Source of the DNA: Cryoendolithus antarcticus
Lineage: Eukaryota; Ascomycota; Dothideomycetes; Cladosporiales; Cladosporiaceae
NCBI GenBank assembly: GCA_002077065.1
Contig: NAJO01000038.1
Span: 310,001-374,000, forward strand
Reading direction: 5' to 3'
DNA length: 64,000 nt
Shown: positions 42,052 to 52,163 of the stretch, in pieces
Layout of the letters: the number at the start of each line of letters is the position of its first letter
Position numbering within the stretch: the stretch's first letter is position 1
Made by a program: the position numbers and the translations under genes
Notes under the pieces: generated by a model
The model's input: only the letters and a program-made list of their open reading frames with translations
Database searches by the model: none
What the model was told of the DNA's origin: nothing

Positions 42052-43845
42052 ATGGCAGCGAATCTGGTGTACCGTCCTTTGGCGGCAAAGGACTTCAGGC
42101 TGCTTCACGTCATGCCCGGTAAAGGCAGCCAACCACTCTGTGCCCATCTGCGCCATGTCACTTTGTCGGACCGTCAGCGTTTGGCTTACGAGACCATCTC
42201 GTATGCATGGGGAGACCCGACACCAGCAGCTGAAGTGTTGGTGAATGACCTCCCTGTACTGGTGCCAGCAAAGACGGAGGCGGTGCTCAAGCGAGTTCGC
42301 CTCCTCGACATTGAACGGGTTGTCTGGATTGACGCAGTCTGTATCAATCAAGATGATATTCTTGAGCGCAGTGCACAGGTAGTGTTGATGGGGTCTATTT
42401 ACGCTGGATCGGTGCGCAACCTGGTCTTCCTGGGTATGACAAATGACGACATGGCCTTCCGGGTGCTCAGAACAATTGAGACCATCAATCAGGACGCAAG
42501 ACTGAGCACTGATGATTTCAAGTCGCTCGGTGTTACGCTAGGAGGCGATGGTCCGACAAGGCAGTACTCCGCAACCCGCTTTACATTTGAAGTCGACGGT
42601 GACGCCCTTATAGCATTGTTGGAATTGCCCTTGCTGAGGTATGTGGGACTTACTGTTGATGGCATTGACGCTGATAGTTAGTTCAGACGTCTCTGGATTG
42701 TCCAGGAGGTCGTACTGGCCCCTCAGAATCTAGCTTTCCTGGGCTCCATCGAGCTCGAACTTTTAGACATTCTACGCGCTGTCCGTTGGTTCTTCTACAA
42801 GGAATCTACCATGACTATGCCTCCAGCGGCTGTCGCAGGGGGCAACTGCTGTGCTCGTCTGGTCGAGTTCGTCGACCGCGAGCATGGAGCCTATGCTGGA
42901 CAGAGCATCGGACTAACCGATCTTCTACAATGCGGCCAAAGTTTTGAGAAGACAGAGTCTAGAGACGGAGTGTTTGCTTTCTTAGGCTTGCTGCCCCAAG
43001 ACCAGGTCTCCCACTTGCAGCCAGATTACACAAAGCCGTTAGCAGAGGTACTTGCGATTGCGACCCGCGCAGCTATTGAGGGGAGCCGGAGATTATCGCT
43101 TTTCAGCACCATATCCCATCGTGGAGACGAGCTCGAGTCTAGTGGTATACCTTCCTGGGCAGTCCGCGTTGATAGAGAAAGCGACGACTGGATTGACGGT
43201 GAATCTTTGCCCACGTATTTCCCTCCTTCCGGTCATCTTGGTGAAGTTCAATCTGTTGAATGGGAAGATACAGACATAATGATACTACCCCTCCAGGGCA
43301 TCATAGTCGGAGTCGTTGTTGAGGCCACGCCGCCTTGTTGCAAGGACATCAGTCTACTCAGCAAATTCTTCACCCTCTCGGTAGACCTCTACAAGGCAGC
43401 AGCGGCTGATGAGTCATTCCGAGTCTCTTTGCGTGCATTAGCAGAGACACTGATGGCCGGGCTGAGCGCCAATGGATCTCGCGCAGACAGCTGCGACATC
43501 GACACTATGGAGAAGCTTCTCACCTGCATCACCGAGCCGGGACAGCCCACAGAGCAAGCACGCGCCATGAGCGACGCAGCGGCACGATGCTGGATAAGCA
43601 AAGTGGTGAATCACTGTGTATTTTTCACCGAGCAAGGGAGTCCCGGATTAGGTCCCCAAGTCATGCGAAAGGGAGATACTGTGGCAGTGTTAAGAGGAGC
43701 GCCGCTTCCGGTGATTTTGCGCGGCGACTCACAAGGCTGCCATCAGCTCGTGGGCCCGGCTTATCTACATGGCATCATGGAAGGCGAAGCTGAGGTCATG
43801 CTCGACTCCATGCGCGGTCGTGAAACCATTTTCAAGCTGATATGA
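42052..43845 (+). CDS. Heterokaryon incompatibility (HET) domain protein
   Basis: Exons 42052-42638 and 42687-43845 (48-bp intron) give 581 residues. The HET domain starts with FRLLHVMPGKGSQPLCAHLRHVTLSDRQRLAYETISYAWGDP and continues VWIDAVCINQDDILERSAQVVLMGSIYAGSVRNLVFLG and RRLWIVQEVVLAPQN. The acceptor must be TTCAG: only this rejoins Arg-Arg-Leu-Trp, while the nearer GTTAG breaks the frame. HET domains, which are TIR-like, trigger cell death after fusion of unlike hyphae or in response to other signals. No NLR, ankyrin or WD domain is attached. The C-terminal part is typical of the free-standing class, with a small barrel-like end (GLGPQVMRKGDTVAVLRGAPLPVILRG). Confidence 0.9.
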
Positions 43846-44116
43846 CAGCTGCTGCTTAAAACACACAGTGCATTCTTCTGTCTCATGAAGGGCCATACTC
43901 AATTCACCAAGTACTGATTCGCTCTATGGCGGCCTTACATGCCGCGGTGGCTCCTCTGGGAATGGGTGGTTTCGAGAGGTCGATCACACAATATACAGAT
44001 TCCATATTAGTCGAGGGTGGAAGCCGCCCACCTCAGGTGTCTCAAATCGTGATGGAATGGGACGAGCGGGCGATGTAAAGTCTCTTTTGTTTGTACAATG
44101 CTCTAGTCCGAGTACT

Positions 44117-46019
44117 TCAAGCACTCTCTGTCTCCTGCACCCTCCTCACAGGTCTCAGCCTCACGTACTCATCCCTCCCGATCTGCTCCAGCCCCGTTCC
44201 GTCTCTCCCATCCCGTAGTCCCTTTACAACATCATATGCGCTCCTTAAGCAGTCGTTGACGCCCACGCCTTGGATCCAGCTTCCAGCAACTCTCAGGCGG
44301 CCTTGATAGCTTTTCCAGAGCTCGTTGTGCGCCTTCATCAGTCGTGCGTCGTGACCGACCGTGTACTGCGGAATGCAGTCTTTCTGGAGGTTGACCTGAT
44401 AGGCTTCGGGCTCTTGCGTGATGTTCAGATGTCGCTTGAGGATTGATCTAGCCATGGCGACACCTTCCTTCTCGTCAGGGTACGCGGGCCAGTCATTCCA
44501 CCAGTGGCCTCCCAGCATCACGGTAAGCTTCGTCCCTCGGTTGGGCACAGTATCCTGCACCACCGGCTTCTCGGGGAAGTTGTACCACCCGAAGTCATTC
44601 ACATTTATCATCCTCCCGGCTTCCCGCTGCGCTTTCAGCACCTCCATGTCGGCTGTGTGCCATGTCGCGGAATCGGTGTCCATGTACGACGGGGCATATG
44701 CTGTGTCGAAGACTACGCCTAGGGCGCGCTCCGGGTTTTGTTCGAAGGGCGTGGCGCGCGGGATGAGATAGCCGAAGCCGGGAGGATGGAGGTCAGATTC
44801 GCGAAAGTAGAGGTTCACTGTCATAACCGTCACTGAAGGAGTCTCCGGGGCGATAGTTGTCGTTGCTGGTGCAAGGGCGTTGAGATGATCGGGCGAGAGG
44901 CAAGAGACCACGTGATCGAACTGCTGAGGTTCCGCATTGGTGAAGGTCGTGATATCAACACCGGTCTTGTTCTCTGTAGGCGCAAGAGACTTGACGGGCG
45001 TGGAAGTCTTGAACTCCACGTTCTCGCTTGCCCATAGCTTCCTCGCCAATGCATCCGACAGCATGCCCATGCCATCCCGGAATGTGAAGACAGATGTATC
45101 CTTCAGCGTGGCTTTGAGCAGCGGATCCCAAGCAAATGCCTTCATCTCGGCCAGAAAGTCCCCTTCCCGTTTTGGCATCTCCAGACCCTCAGTAGCGGAC
45201 ATCAACATGCCCTTGATGATGCTCGTTTGCGTCACTTCATCCCGATATAGCTTCGGGAACAGACTCTTCGCGCTCAGCTGCTCCACGTCGCCAGCATAGA
45301 TGCCATGTATGACTCCAGAGAGGATGCGATCGACCATCTCTCTGCTCAGACGTCGGGAGAAGAAGCTGGCGATACTCTCGTCCGTAATCTTAGCACTCCT
45401 TGGCTCTTTGAAGAACTCTTTCACTCCCGACCAGATAGCAGTGGCGAACACGGGCTCTGACATAAGCGTATGGAAGTTCTCCCACACGCCGAAAGAAGGA
45501 TGCGGCATTCGCACTAGTCGGTCCGGGTAGTACAAGTATCGATTGATCGCAGCAGGCGAAGTGTTCTGCGTGAATATCGCATCCTTGCCCAGGTCTAGCT
45601 CTTGTATCTATGTTCTGTCAGCCGAACTACCTCGCTTGCCCGATCCATTCCGAGCTTCGTACCAATCTCGCCGCCAACACCCCATTCTGCGCTGGCCTCA
45701 GAGTCCTAGGCCCGCCCTCGAACAAAATCGTTCCATCTTTGACTTCTACTCGTTTACTAGCCAGCCATCCTCCGATCCTATCCTTCGCCTCGAAGACAGT
45801 GACCTTCGCCCGAGGGATCTGCTGAGTAATGAAGTAGGCTGTGGCAAGACCTGTGATGCCGCTGCCCAGGACGGCATAGCGAGGACTGTTATTAGCGGCT
45901 ACTTCGGAGGCGAGTCCTCGTGACCGTGTCGAGGGAATGAGGCATTGTATGGAAGGGGTGGAAGCGCCGCGGAACCGCAGCGGTGATGCTGTGGTTAGGG
46001 CATTGGTGCGACGAAGCAT
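44117..46019 (-). CDS. HEM14: Protoporphyrinogen oxidase, mitochondrial
   Basis: Exons 46019-45663 and 45607-44117 give 615 residues. The enzyme oxidises protoporphyrinogen IX to protoporphyrin IX on the inner mitochondrial membrane, the step before haem formation. A Arg/Ser/Thr-rich presequence (MLRRTNALTTASPLRFRGAS) leads to the FAD fold YAVLGSGITGLATAYFI and FEAKDRIGGWLAS. Other family parts are GGPRTLRPA, YPDRLVRMP, SGVIHGIYAGDVEQLSAKSLFP, and the C-terminal FAD segment RLRVAGSWIQGVGVNDCLRSAYDV. The 55-bp intron joins AARL to IQELDLGKDAIF. The start at 46019 gives a better presequence than an upstream ATG at 46079. Confidence 0.95.
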
Positions 46020-46380
46020 CGCTGTGCATCGTGTGCAGTGGAACAGGAGTACACCATGGGGGGGGGTGGTCATGGACATTGATCGGGAATGATCGGCCCG
46101 GGTGTAGGCTAAAGTGACTTCACGCTCAGAACACCATCATGGACTGAGTGTTTGCTACCGTACCAGTCGATTGACATTCGTACAGTCGCACTACGTTCGA
46201 GTGGCAGTACGAGCTTGCCGTATCGATTGCGAGATGGCTGTGGTGACCCACGTTTGTCAAGCTTTGACAGCTTGCCCGCTGAGTCTGAGTTCGCTCCTCG
46301 ATCATGCCCAAGGTAAAGTTATGACTACAGAAGCTGCGTAGTTCGTCTCTCCTTCATGACATGTCCTTTGTGAAAGCACT
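46020..46380. other. Divergent promoter region of HEM14 and the next gene
   Basis: 361 bp with a run of nine G near 46060. No gene is supported. Confidence 0.45.
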
Positions 46381-47331
46381 ATGTTCCCCTTCCCAGCACA
46401 AACCTTTCCATATCGCCAGCGGCGCGATCTTGCCCGCGCCGCTCAGCTTCAACAACTAAGCAGACAGAACAGCGCTCCTGCTTCAAGCGTTTTCAATAGC
46501 ATGTACGGTCCTCCCCCAGGAGGCTTCTGGCCCGGTGGCATCATGCGACCATACACTGCAGCTGCTCCAGCCCTGGCAGCGTCCTTCGGCGTACCGTTCG
46601 CGGGTCCTGCTCCTTTCGATCCGTTAGCCCACTTATTTGATGATCGCCCCAGCCCTGTCCGCTCCCCAAACACATCATCTGTCAGCTCCTTCCGTCAACG
46701 GCCTCGCTCGCCACCACCGCAGACTCCAGTCACACCATCTCGCCAATACCGTCGCTCGCCGCCTCGAAGATTCTCCCGATCAACGTCCCACAATAACGCC
46801 TGGCCCCAGGCAGCTCGGTCCCTTCACGACTCCCTCAAGGCCGCCTTGGACTTCAGCACAACCTTCGAAGGTGTGTTCGAGGAGGATGTGCGTCGAATTT
46901 CGCTTTACTGCGATCCCGCATGGATTCCGCACCTTTGGGCGGCAATGGTAGATTGGGACGGTGTCGTACCGTCGGAACGTGTGGACAATCCGGATGCGAG
47001 ACCGAGAGCCGACAGCGTTGTGTTTCGGAAGTATGCGCAGCGAGTCTTGGAGGCCAAGGAGGAGTTTGAAGCCGCTGGATTCCCCGGGATGGGATTTTCG
47101 CGAGATGGCAACGCGAAACTGGCGCCAGAAGATGTCAGGACGACGATGGAGAAGCTTGGAGTAAGTCTTAGGGCGATTGAGGGACTTTTTGGGGCCGTCA
47201 GACGGGAGAAAGGGCGGTTTGTGTCACTTGTCAAAGAGCTGAATAGTGCGCATGGGATGATTGTGGAAATGAAGGAGTTGTGGGAGGCGAAGAAGGACGG
47301 CCAGAGGTTTGACGATAGATTCCAGAGGTGA
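46381..47331 (+). CDS. Uncharacterised protein, 316 aa
   Basis: One exon from MFPFPAQTFPYRQRRDLARAA. Residues 1-140 are low complexity (Pro, Ser, Arg, with SP/TP sites and RRSPPRRFSRS). From about 145 the protein looks helical: ARSLHDSLKAALDFSTTFEGVFEEDVRRISLYCDP, then RKYAQRVLEAKEEFEAAGF, and a long C-terminal helix (MEKLGVSLRAIEGLFGAVRREKGRFVSLVKELNSAHGMIVEMKELWEAKKDG), possibly a coiled coil. No family is recognised. It converges with the MOSC gene; the stop codons are 27 bp apart. Confidence 0.72.
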   Translation: MFPFPAQTFPYRQRRDLARAAQLQQLSRQNSAPASSVFNSMYGPPPGGFWPGGIMRPYTAAAPALAASFGVPFAGPAPFDPLAHLFDDRPSPVRSPNTSSVSSFRQRPRSPPPQTPVTPSRQYRRSPPRRFSRSTSHNNAWPQAARSLHDSLKAALDFSTTFEGVFEEDVRRISLYCDPAWIPHLWAAMVDWDGVVPSERVDNPDARPRADSVVFRKYAQRVLEAKEEFEAAGFPGMGFSRDGNAKLAPEDVRTTMEKLGVSLRAIEGLFGAVRREKGRFVSLVKELNSAHGMIVEMKELWEAKKDGQRFDDRFQR

Positions 47332-47358
47332 GCGTATGGCGAGCCTAGGGGAAGGAGG

Positions 47359-48475
47359 CTATGTGGTTGCGAGCCCTTTCCAGTCTGGGATATGTTAGTA
47401 ATGAAATTACGAGTTGACGAAACATAATCGCCGTACCGAACCGCGTATGGTCCTCATTCCTCTTCGTAACCAAAACCTCGTCCCCAACCTTGATCGTCTT
47501 GCCCTCACTTCCACCCTCCAAGAAGCTATACCTTCCGAAGATCGGACTGTACTTCACCCCCTTATCAACCCGCCGATCACTCTGCATCTTCGCCAGCAAC
47601 TTTCCACTCTCGTCAGTAGCCGGCTTCCCAGTCTCATAATCGATATTGACACTCTTACACCGCCCGCAATTGTGAATGCATTCGATCTTCGCTCCGGCCT
47701 CGCCACCTATCGAGATCTCGCCCCAGTAGTCTTCCTCCCACGGCTTCTCAGCGTCCGAGACGATGATGTTCGGGCGAAACTTCATGATATCTGCTTTCAT
47801 TGGCTCGGGGAAGCGACGGTGCAGGTCTGGCATTGAGGCTGAGGAGACGACGAGGTAGGGCGCGCAGTCTGCGAAGGTGACTTTTGACTCTTCGTTGTTA
47901 TTCGTCACGGATGATAGGATTGAGGTCGCGGTGGACGTGATGCTCGAGAGCCAGCCTGCGCTTCCTCCTGATACTGGTTGTTGCGCGGCCGCACCTGCAT
48001 GGGTAGACGACATGAGCACCGGTCGAAGGTGCTCGCCCAGGTAGACGAGGATGACTTCGTAGCCGAAGCAGTCGCCGAACCACTTGCAGTACTCTGCTGG
48101 CATCTGGTAGGCTTTGGTAGGGCTCTTGTGCATGGTCACCTCAGTCACCTCCAGACCCTCGGTCGACGGCTCGAGTGGGATCTCTAGTGTTTTCTCCTCG
48201 CCTTCGCCAGGAGGTGGCTTGAAAGATACGACAATCTTCCCATCTTTAGGATTGTAATCGGATGGTTGGTGAAGCTTGGGGAAGAATCGAGAGCCTCTCG
48301 GATCGTGTGCAATGGCCATGTTCCTCAGGGTCGTACTGCCATCCTCCCCCTTCTTGACCTCGAGCAGCATGAACCGCCGATCGTAGGCGAAGCCATGTTT
48401 TGTTAGTTCAGCCGAGTCCAGGGAGTGGGCGCGCAGGCCCTTGATGAGGTAGGTGAGCAGAGCTTCGACCTTCAT
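47359..48475 (-). CDS. MOSC-domain molybdenum-cofactor sulfurtransferase-like protein
   Basis: Exons 48475-47437 and 47384-47359 give 354 residues, similar to the mARC/amidoxime-reducing component group. The MOSC N-terminal beta-barrel starts MKVEALLTYLIKGLRAHSLDSAELTKHGFAYDRRFMLL. The MOSC core includes FRPNIIVSDAEKPWEEDYW, the cofactor Cys in IHNCGRCKSVNIDYETG, and the end VGDEVLVTKRNEDHTRFDWKGLATT. The last exon is only 26 nt, but it supplies the conserved FDW-x-GL ending and its stop. The intron has an ACTAAC branch point. An insert rich in Ser and Thr (residues 180-210) interrupts the domain. An N-terminal membrane anchor is not evident from this start. Such proteins reduce N-hydroxylated compounds or donate sulfur to Moco; which applies here is not known. 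Confidence 0.88.
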
Positions 48476-49530
48476 TTTGCTTCGTGGTCTGCTGAAGCGC
48501 AATAGATTGTAATTACCTCGTGAGTCTAGGAGAGGCAAAGGAAGAAGGGGCGATACTTGAGAGGAACGAAAGGGCGTGATACCTACATGTACTTCCCAAT
48601 GATCCCGTTGCGGGGCTTAAATCCGTCAAATGGAGGGGTTCGGCCAGGCGCTTGTCGAGCTCGTCAAAGGTCGTCTCGAGCAAGTCAGATGCATCGCGGA
48701 AAATGTGTCGTCGCCTGTAGTAGCTGTACCGTACCTACGCATCGGTAGCGAGTCCTGCAGACGCGACAGGTCCGCTTTAACATGCTGCCCGAGTGTACTC
48801 CAGGGCTGCCATTGGACCTGTCTTCTCTTGTATCGTGCTCTCTGGGCCATTCTAAGACCTGAGCAAGGTACACAAACACAGCCTGGCCCTGCATGCCTTG
48901 CTTATGGCCCCTATGTATGACAGGACCGGTGTCATGTCGATGTCGTGGTGCGATGGAAGTATGCATGGTGTTTCGAAGATGACCTTGGCGGACCAGGTTG
49001 CCTGCTGCACAGCCACCACGACGTCAGCCCCATCGTTCTTGCCCCACCACGCGATCGTGCCTGCCAAACGGACATGTTCGTAAGTGAAGTGAGATTTGTA
49101 TCGGCATAGCCGGCCTGCAGATATCACAAGTTTCTCGGCGCTACGGAATCGTTGGATCACAGGACACCATATCATACAAGGCGCGCCTAGAAGTGAGCAA
49201 GAGCGAGACATCATTCACCACTACCACGGCACCCATCATCCGCCTTGGTCACTGGGCTGCCTCCAAGGCGATCGATCTTACAAAGTACTACAGTCCAACC
49301 ATTCGCGGCGCGCACACACTCTCCGACGACACACTCGACTAGACGAGCATCCGACGCGCATCTTACTGCAGCAAGATCATCGAGATACGTTCTGCGCACA
49401 CTCCCACGACATCTAGCGACCACCCGAGCTCTGTGGTCAACTTACTGCACTGAGCGCTCAGTTGAAGACTCTGCTGAGCACGACACCTTGCTCGCGGCCC
49501 TTGCGCCGAACTAGACAAACCCGCATCGAT
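48476..49530. other. Divergent intergenic region of 1.06 kb
   Basis: Between the MOSC gene (minus) and the patatin gene (plus). Frames of 80-120 codons on both strands lack domains and contradict each other. No repeat is seen. Confidence 0.45.
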
Positions 49531-51426
49531 ATGGAGGATCCCAGCAGACTGCGCAGGAAGGACACCACCAAGGGCCCTCCCCTGCGCATACTTTCCCTGG
49601 ACGGCGGCGGCGTGCGCGGCTACTCGATGTTCATCATCCTGCAAGAACTCATGCACCGCATGTTCGTCGAGATAGAAGGTCGCGCACCTAGACGCAATGA
49701 GATCCCGCGACCGGCGGATTACTTTGATCTCATCGTAGGGACAGGTACAGGCGGACTGATCGCAATTATGCTGGGGAGACTGCGCTTAGACATAGACACA
49801 TGTAAAGATGTGTATGTGCGCATGACCAGGCGGGTGTTCGAGAGCGATAAGACCATAGGAGGGATTCCATACAAAAGCACGCTGTTCAAGGCGAGCAAGC
49901 TCGAGGAGGCGATCAGAGATTGCGTCAGAGAGCATACGGTTTATGAGGATGAAGGGAATGATACACTGGCGAACGCGACTCCGATGCAGCCGGATACACC
50001 CACGAGTGCATTCGGCGCAAGCAGCACAGGCATACCATCGAGATCACTCAGTCAAAGTAGTCGGTACAGTCAGGTGGGAATGAGCCCTGTTGTGCCTACG
50101 CGACACTTTGGCGCAGCGAGATGGGGAAATCCGAACGCGCTCTTGTATGATACGAGGGAACATAGGACGAAGACAGCGGTAGCATCACAGCTGAAAGGCA
50201 CGAGAGCAGCGGGACCACCAATAATGTTGCGATCGTACGATTCGCGGAAAGAGCCTGCACCGGACGTCAACTGTACGATATGGCAGGCAGGTCGAGCCAC
50301 GTCCGCGATCGGTCTGGCGTTCAAGTCGATTCAGATCGGGCAGTCAGTGTATCATGATGATGGGTCAGGCAAATTCAATCCTGCGCCATTTGCATTGGAT
50401 GAGGCTGTTATCAATGAGTGGCCTGGTCGAGACGTGGGCGTCTTCGTGAGCATAGGCACAGGCAAGCGACCAGCAAATAATCAGGCTCAGCAACACGAGT
50501 GGTTCGAGAGCTTCATTGGTGGTTCGATGGGCGAATTCGCCGAAGCGCGAAGGCGACTAGCACAAAAGATCGAGGGGTGCGAGGAAACGCACGAGTACAT
50601 GGTCCGGGAACATCTGACTAGAAGACAAGTCAATCCAGAGAACTACATCCGGCTGAACGTCGAAGTCGGTGTCGGCGAGTTCGGTATGAACGAGTGGAAT
50701 CGTTTGAGCGATATCAGTATGAGCACGCGAACGTATCTTGGAAGGCCAGAAGTGCAATCGATGGTCTACAACGCTTCCGTGCGACTGGCGAAGATCCACT
50801 TCGCAAAGGTTCGCCAAGAGCGCGCCGAAGTACGACGGAACCTTGACGGCCCAGGATCTCTCACATCCACACGTCACAGCTGGCAAAACTCATGGGATCG
50901 ACCGCAGTCATCAGGCCCGCCAGTCCCGCCACCGGCAAATCCCATGGCTATCGAACTCCCAGGTAGCGAACCCTACGCTTCACCCACAGGCGGCCGAGGA
51001 CCAGGTCAGCCCTACGAGCACAGACCCAGCATCGCAGACCAGAAGTACAGCATCATCTCCAGCGACGAGTATCCCGAAGTCGTCACCACGCCAACGCAAT
51101 CCCAGCACAATACTTCATCACCTCACAATCCCGCCTCGCCATATACAACACCTGCATACGCCCCAGCACGCCCTTCGATCGGTCAAGAGCCTTCTCCGCG
51201 GACGAGTGACGAGTATCGAGGCGAGTACTGGCGTGCCGAGCCTCCACCACTACCGCCTAAAACGCCATTGCAGGAGATTGGGCCGGGACAAGGGTATGGA
51301 CAGCATGGTCCGCGGACGTTCGTGGGTATGGATCTTGGATCGTTGAGGCAGGCGCTGCCGTATCCGGATACGGAAGGACCGCCACCGGTGGTCAATATGA
51401 GGAGTAAGCCGACTGTGTCGAGATGA
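49531..51426 (+). CDS. Patatin-like phospholipase fold lacking the Ser nucleophile
   Basis: 631 residues from MEDPSRLRRKDTTKGPPLRILSLDGGGVRGYS. The patatin oxyanion loop DGGGVRG is intact. The nucleophile elbow, normally GTSTGG, reads GTGTGG (residues 70-75): the Ser codon position (49744-49746) is GGT, glycine. The dyad Asp region is kept as DDGSGKFNPAPFALDEA (Asp277) and is followed by WPGRDVGVFVSIGTGKRP. An insert of about 110 mostly disordered residues separates the two halves, and the C-terminal 170 residues are Pro/Ser-rich. Relatives hydrolyse acyl chains of membrane lipids; this copy should not do so by the usual mechanism. I believe similar GTGTGG proteins occur in other moulds, so this may be a maintained pseudoenzyme. 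Confidence 0.88.
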   Translation: MEDPSRLRRKDTTKGPPLRILSLDGGGVRGYSMFIILQELMHRMFVEIEGRAPRRNEIPRPADYFDLIVGTGTGGLIAIMLGRLRLDIDTCKDVYVRMTRRVFESDKTIGGIPYKSTLFKASKLEEAIRDCVREHTVYEDEGNDTLANATPMQPDTPTSAFGASSTGIPSRSLSQSSRYSQVGMSPVVPTRHFGAARWGNPNALLYDTREHRTKTAVASQLKGTRAAGPPIMLRSYDSRKEPAPDVNCTIWQAGRATSAIGLAFKSIQIGQSVYHDDGSGKFNPAPFALDEAVINEWPGRDVGVFVSIGTGKRPANNQAQQHEWFESFIGGSMGEFAEARRRLAQKIEGCEETHEYMVREHLTRRQVNPENYIRLNVEVGVGEFGMNEWNRLSDISMSTRTYLGRPEVQSMVYNASVRLAKIHFAKVRQERAEVRRNLDGPGSLTSTRHSWQNSWDRPQSSGPPVPPPANPMAIELPGSEPYASPTGGRGPGQPYEHRPSIADQKYSIISSDEYPEVVTTPTQSQHNTSSPHNPASPYTTPAYAPARPSIGQEPSPRTSDEYRGEYWRAEPPPLPPKTPLQEIGPGQGYGQHGPRTFVGMDLGSLRQALPYPDTEGPPPVVNMRSKPTVSR

Positions 51427-51661
51427 GGGTGGAAATGGAGTGGGTATAGGTAATGCATATCATGAATGATGCCTTCACGTACTGTCACATGCGTGGCGCA
51501 CTTCACTGCACTTCACTTCACTTCACTTGGTCTCTGCATCCGCCGCACTTTCGGCCTCCACTCACTTCACTTTGATGGCACGTGCAAACTGCTCGTAGCT
51601 AATCGAGTACAAGTCAAGGCGCACTTGTTCTCCAACTCTACAACATCGACATTTTCACACC
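51427..51661. other. 3' flank of the patatin gene with a CACTT microsatellite
   Basis: Contains the pentamer array listed at 51499-51528. No gene seen. Confidence 0.4.
51499..51528 (+). repeat. Imperfect (CACTT)n microsatellite
   Basis: About six units of CACTT with one broken unit (CACTG). It sits 73 bp after the patatin stop codon. Confidence 0.7.
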
Positions 51662-52018
51662 TTGACAACATACAGCAAGTTCAGTGACATACAGCAACAT
51701 CGATTAATTACAATTCTTGACCATGAGAAGCTCGTGGCGTGCGCTGAGAAGCGTATCAAGGATTGGGATGACACCGCAACCCGCCTGACGAACGAGCGGG
51801 TACATGAAGAGTATCTCCGCGAATACATCAGGCCCGGACGTTTTGGCAAGAGCATCTTCCAGGAGGCGATGTATCTTGGGACACTGAGGGACGAGACTCT
51901 GCCGCCGCATGATAAGAGGGGCGAGGAGTGGTATCATTATACCTATATGCAATCAGATGGCTCTGAGGATCATGAAGAATTTCGGGAGCTGGAGATCTGT
52001 GAGCATGGCGTCGGGTGA
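51662..52018 (+). CDS. Possible short or broken gene, 118 codons
   Basis: The frame opens only at a TTG, with no early ATG. Yet residues such as HEKLVACAEKRIKDWDDTATRLTNERVHEEYLREYIRPGRFGKSIFQEAMYLGTLRDETLPPHDKRGEEWYHYTYM look like a charged globular protein, unlike the shadow frames on the other strand. A good GTGAGC donor lies at 52000, and the next frame on continues with FAYHELINDGATEGSGLTWRGRSGEVPMWLW. This could be an unrecognised spliced gene, a frameshifted remnant or chance. It is tail to tail with the rhodopsin-like gene. Confidence 0.3.
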   Translation: MTTYSKFSDIQQHRLITILDHEKLVACAEKRIKDWDDTATRLTNERVHEEYLREYIRPGRFGKSIFQEAMYLGTLRDETLPPHDKRGEEWYHYTYMQSDGSEDHEEFRELEICEHGVG

Positions 52019-52163
52019 CTTTGCGTATCACGAACTGATCAACGATGGAGCGACTGAGGGAAGCGGATTGACGTGGCGAGGACGCAGCGGAGAGGTGCCT
52101 ATGTGGCTTTGGCATCGCTACTTGCACCGCGATGTGGATACAATATCCTACGGACAGAAGACT

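Noticed and set aside
42639..42680. A shorter HET intron ending at GTTAG or GATAG
   Set aside because: Both shift the frame; only TTCAG restores RRLWIVQEV.
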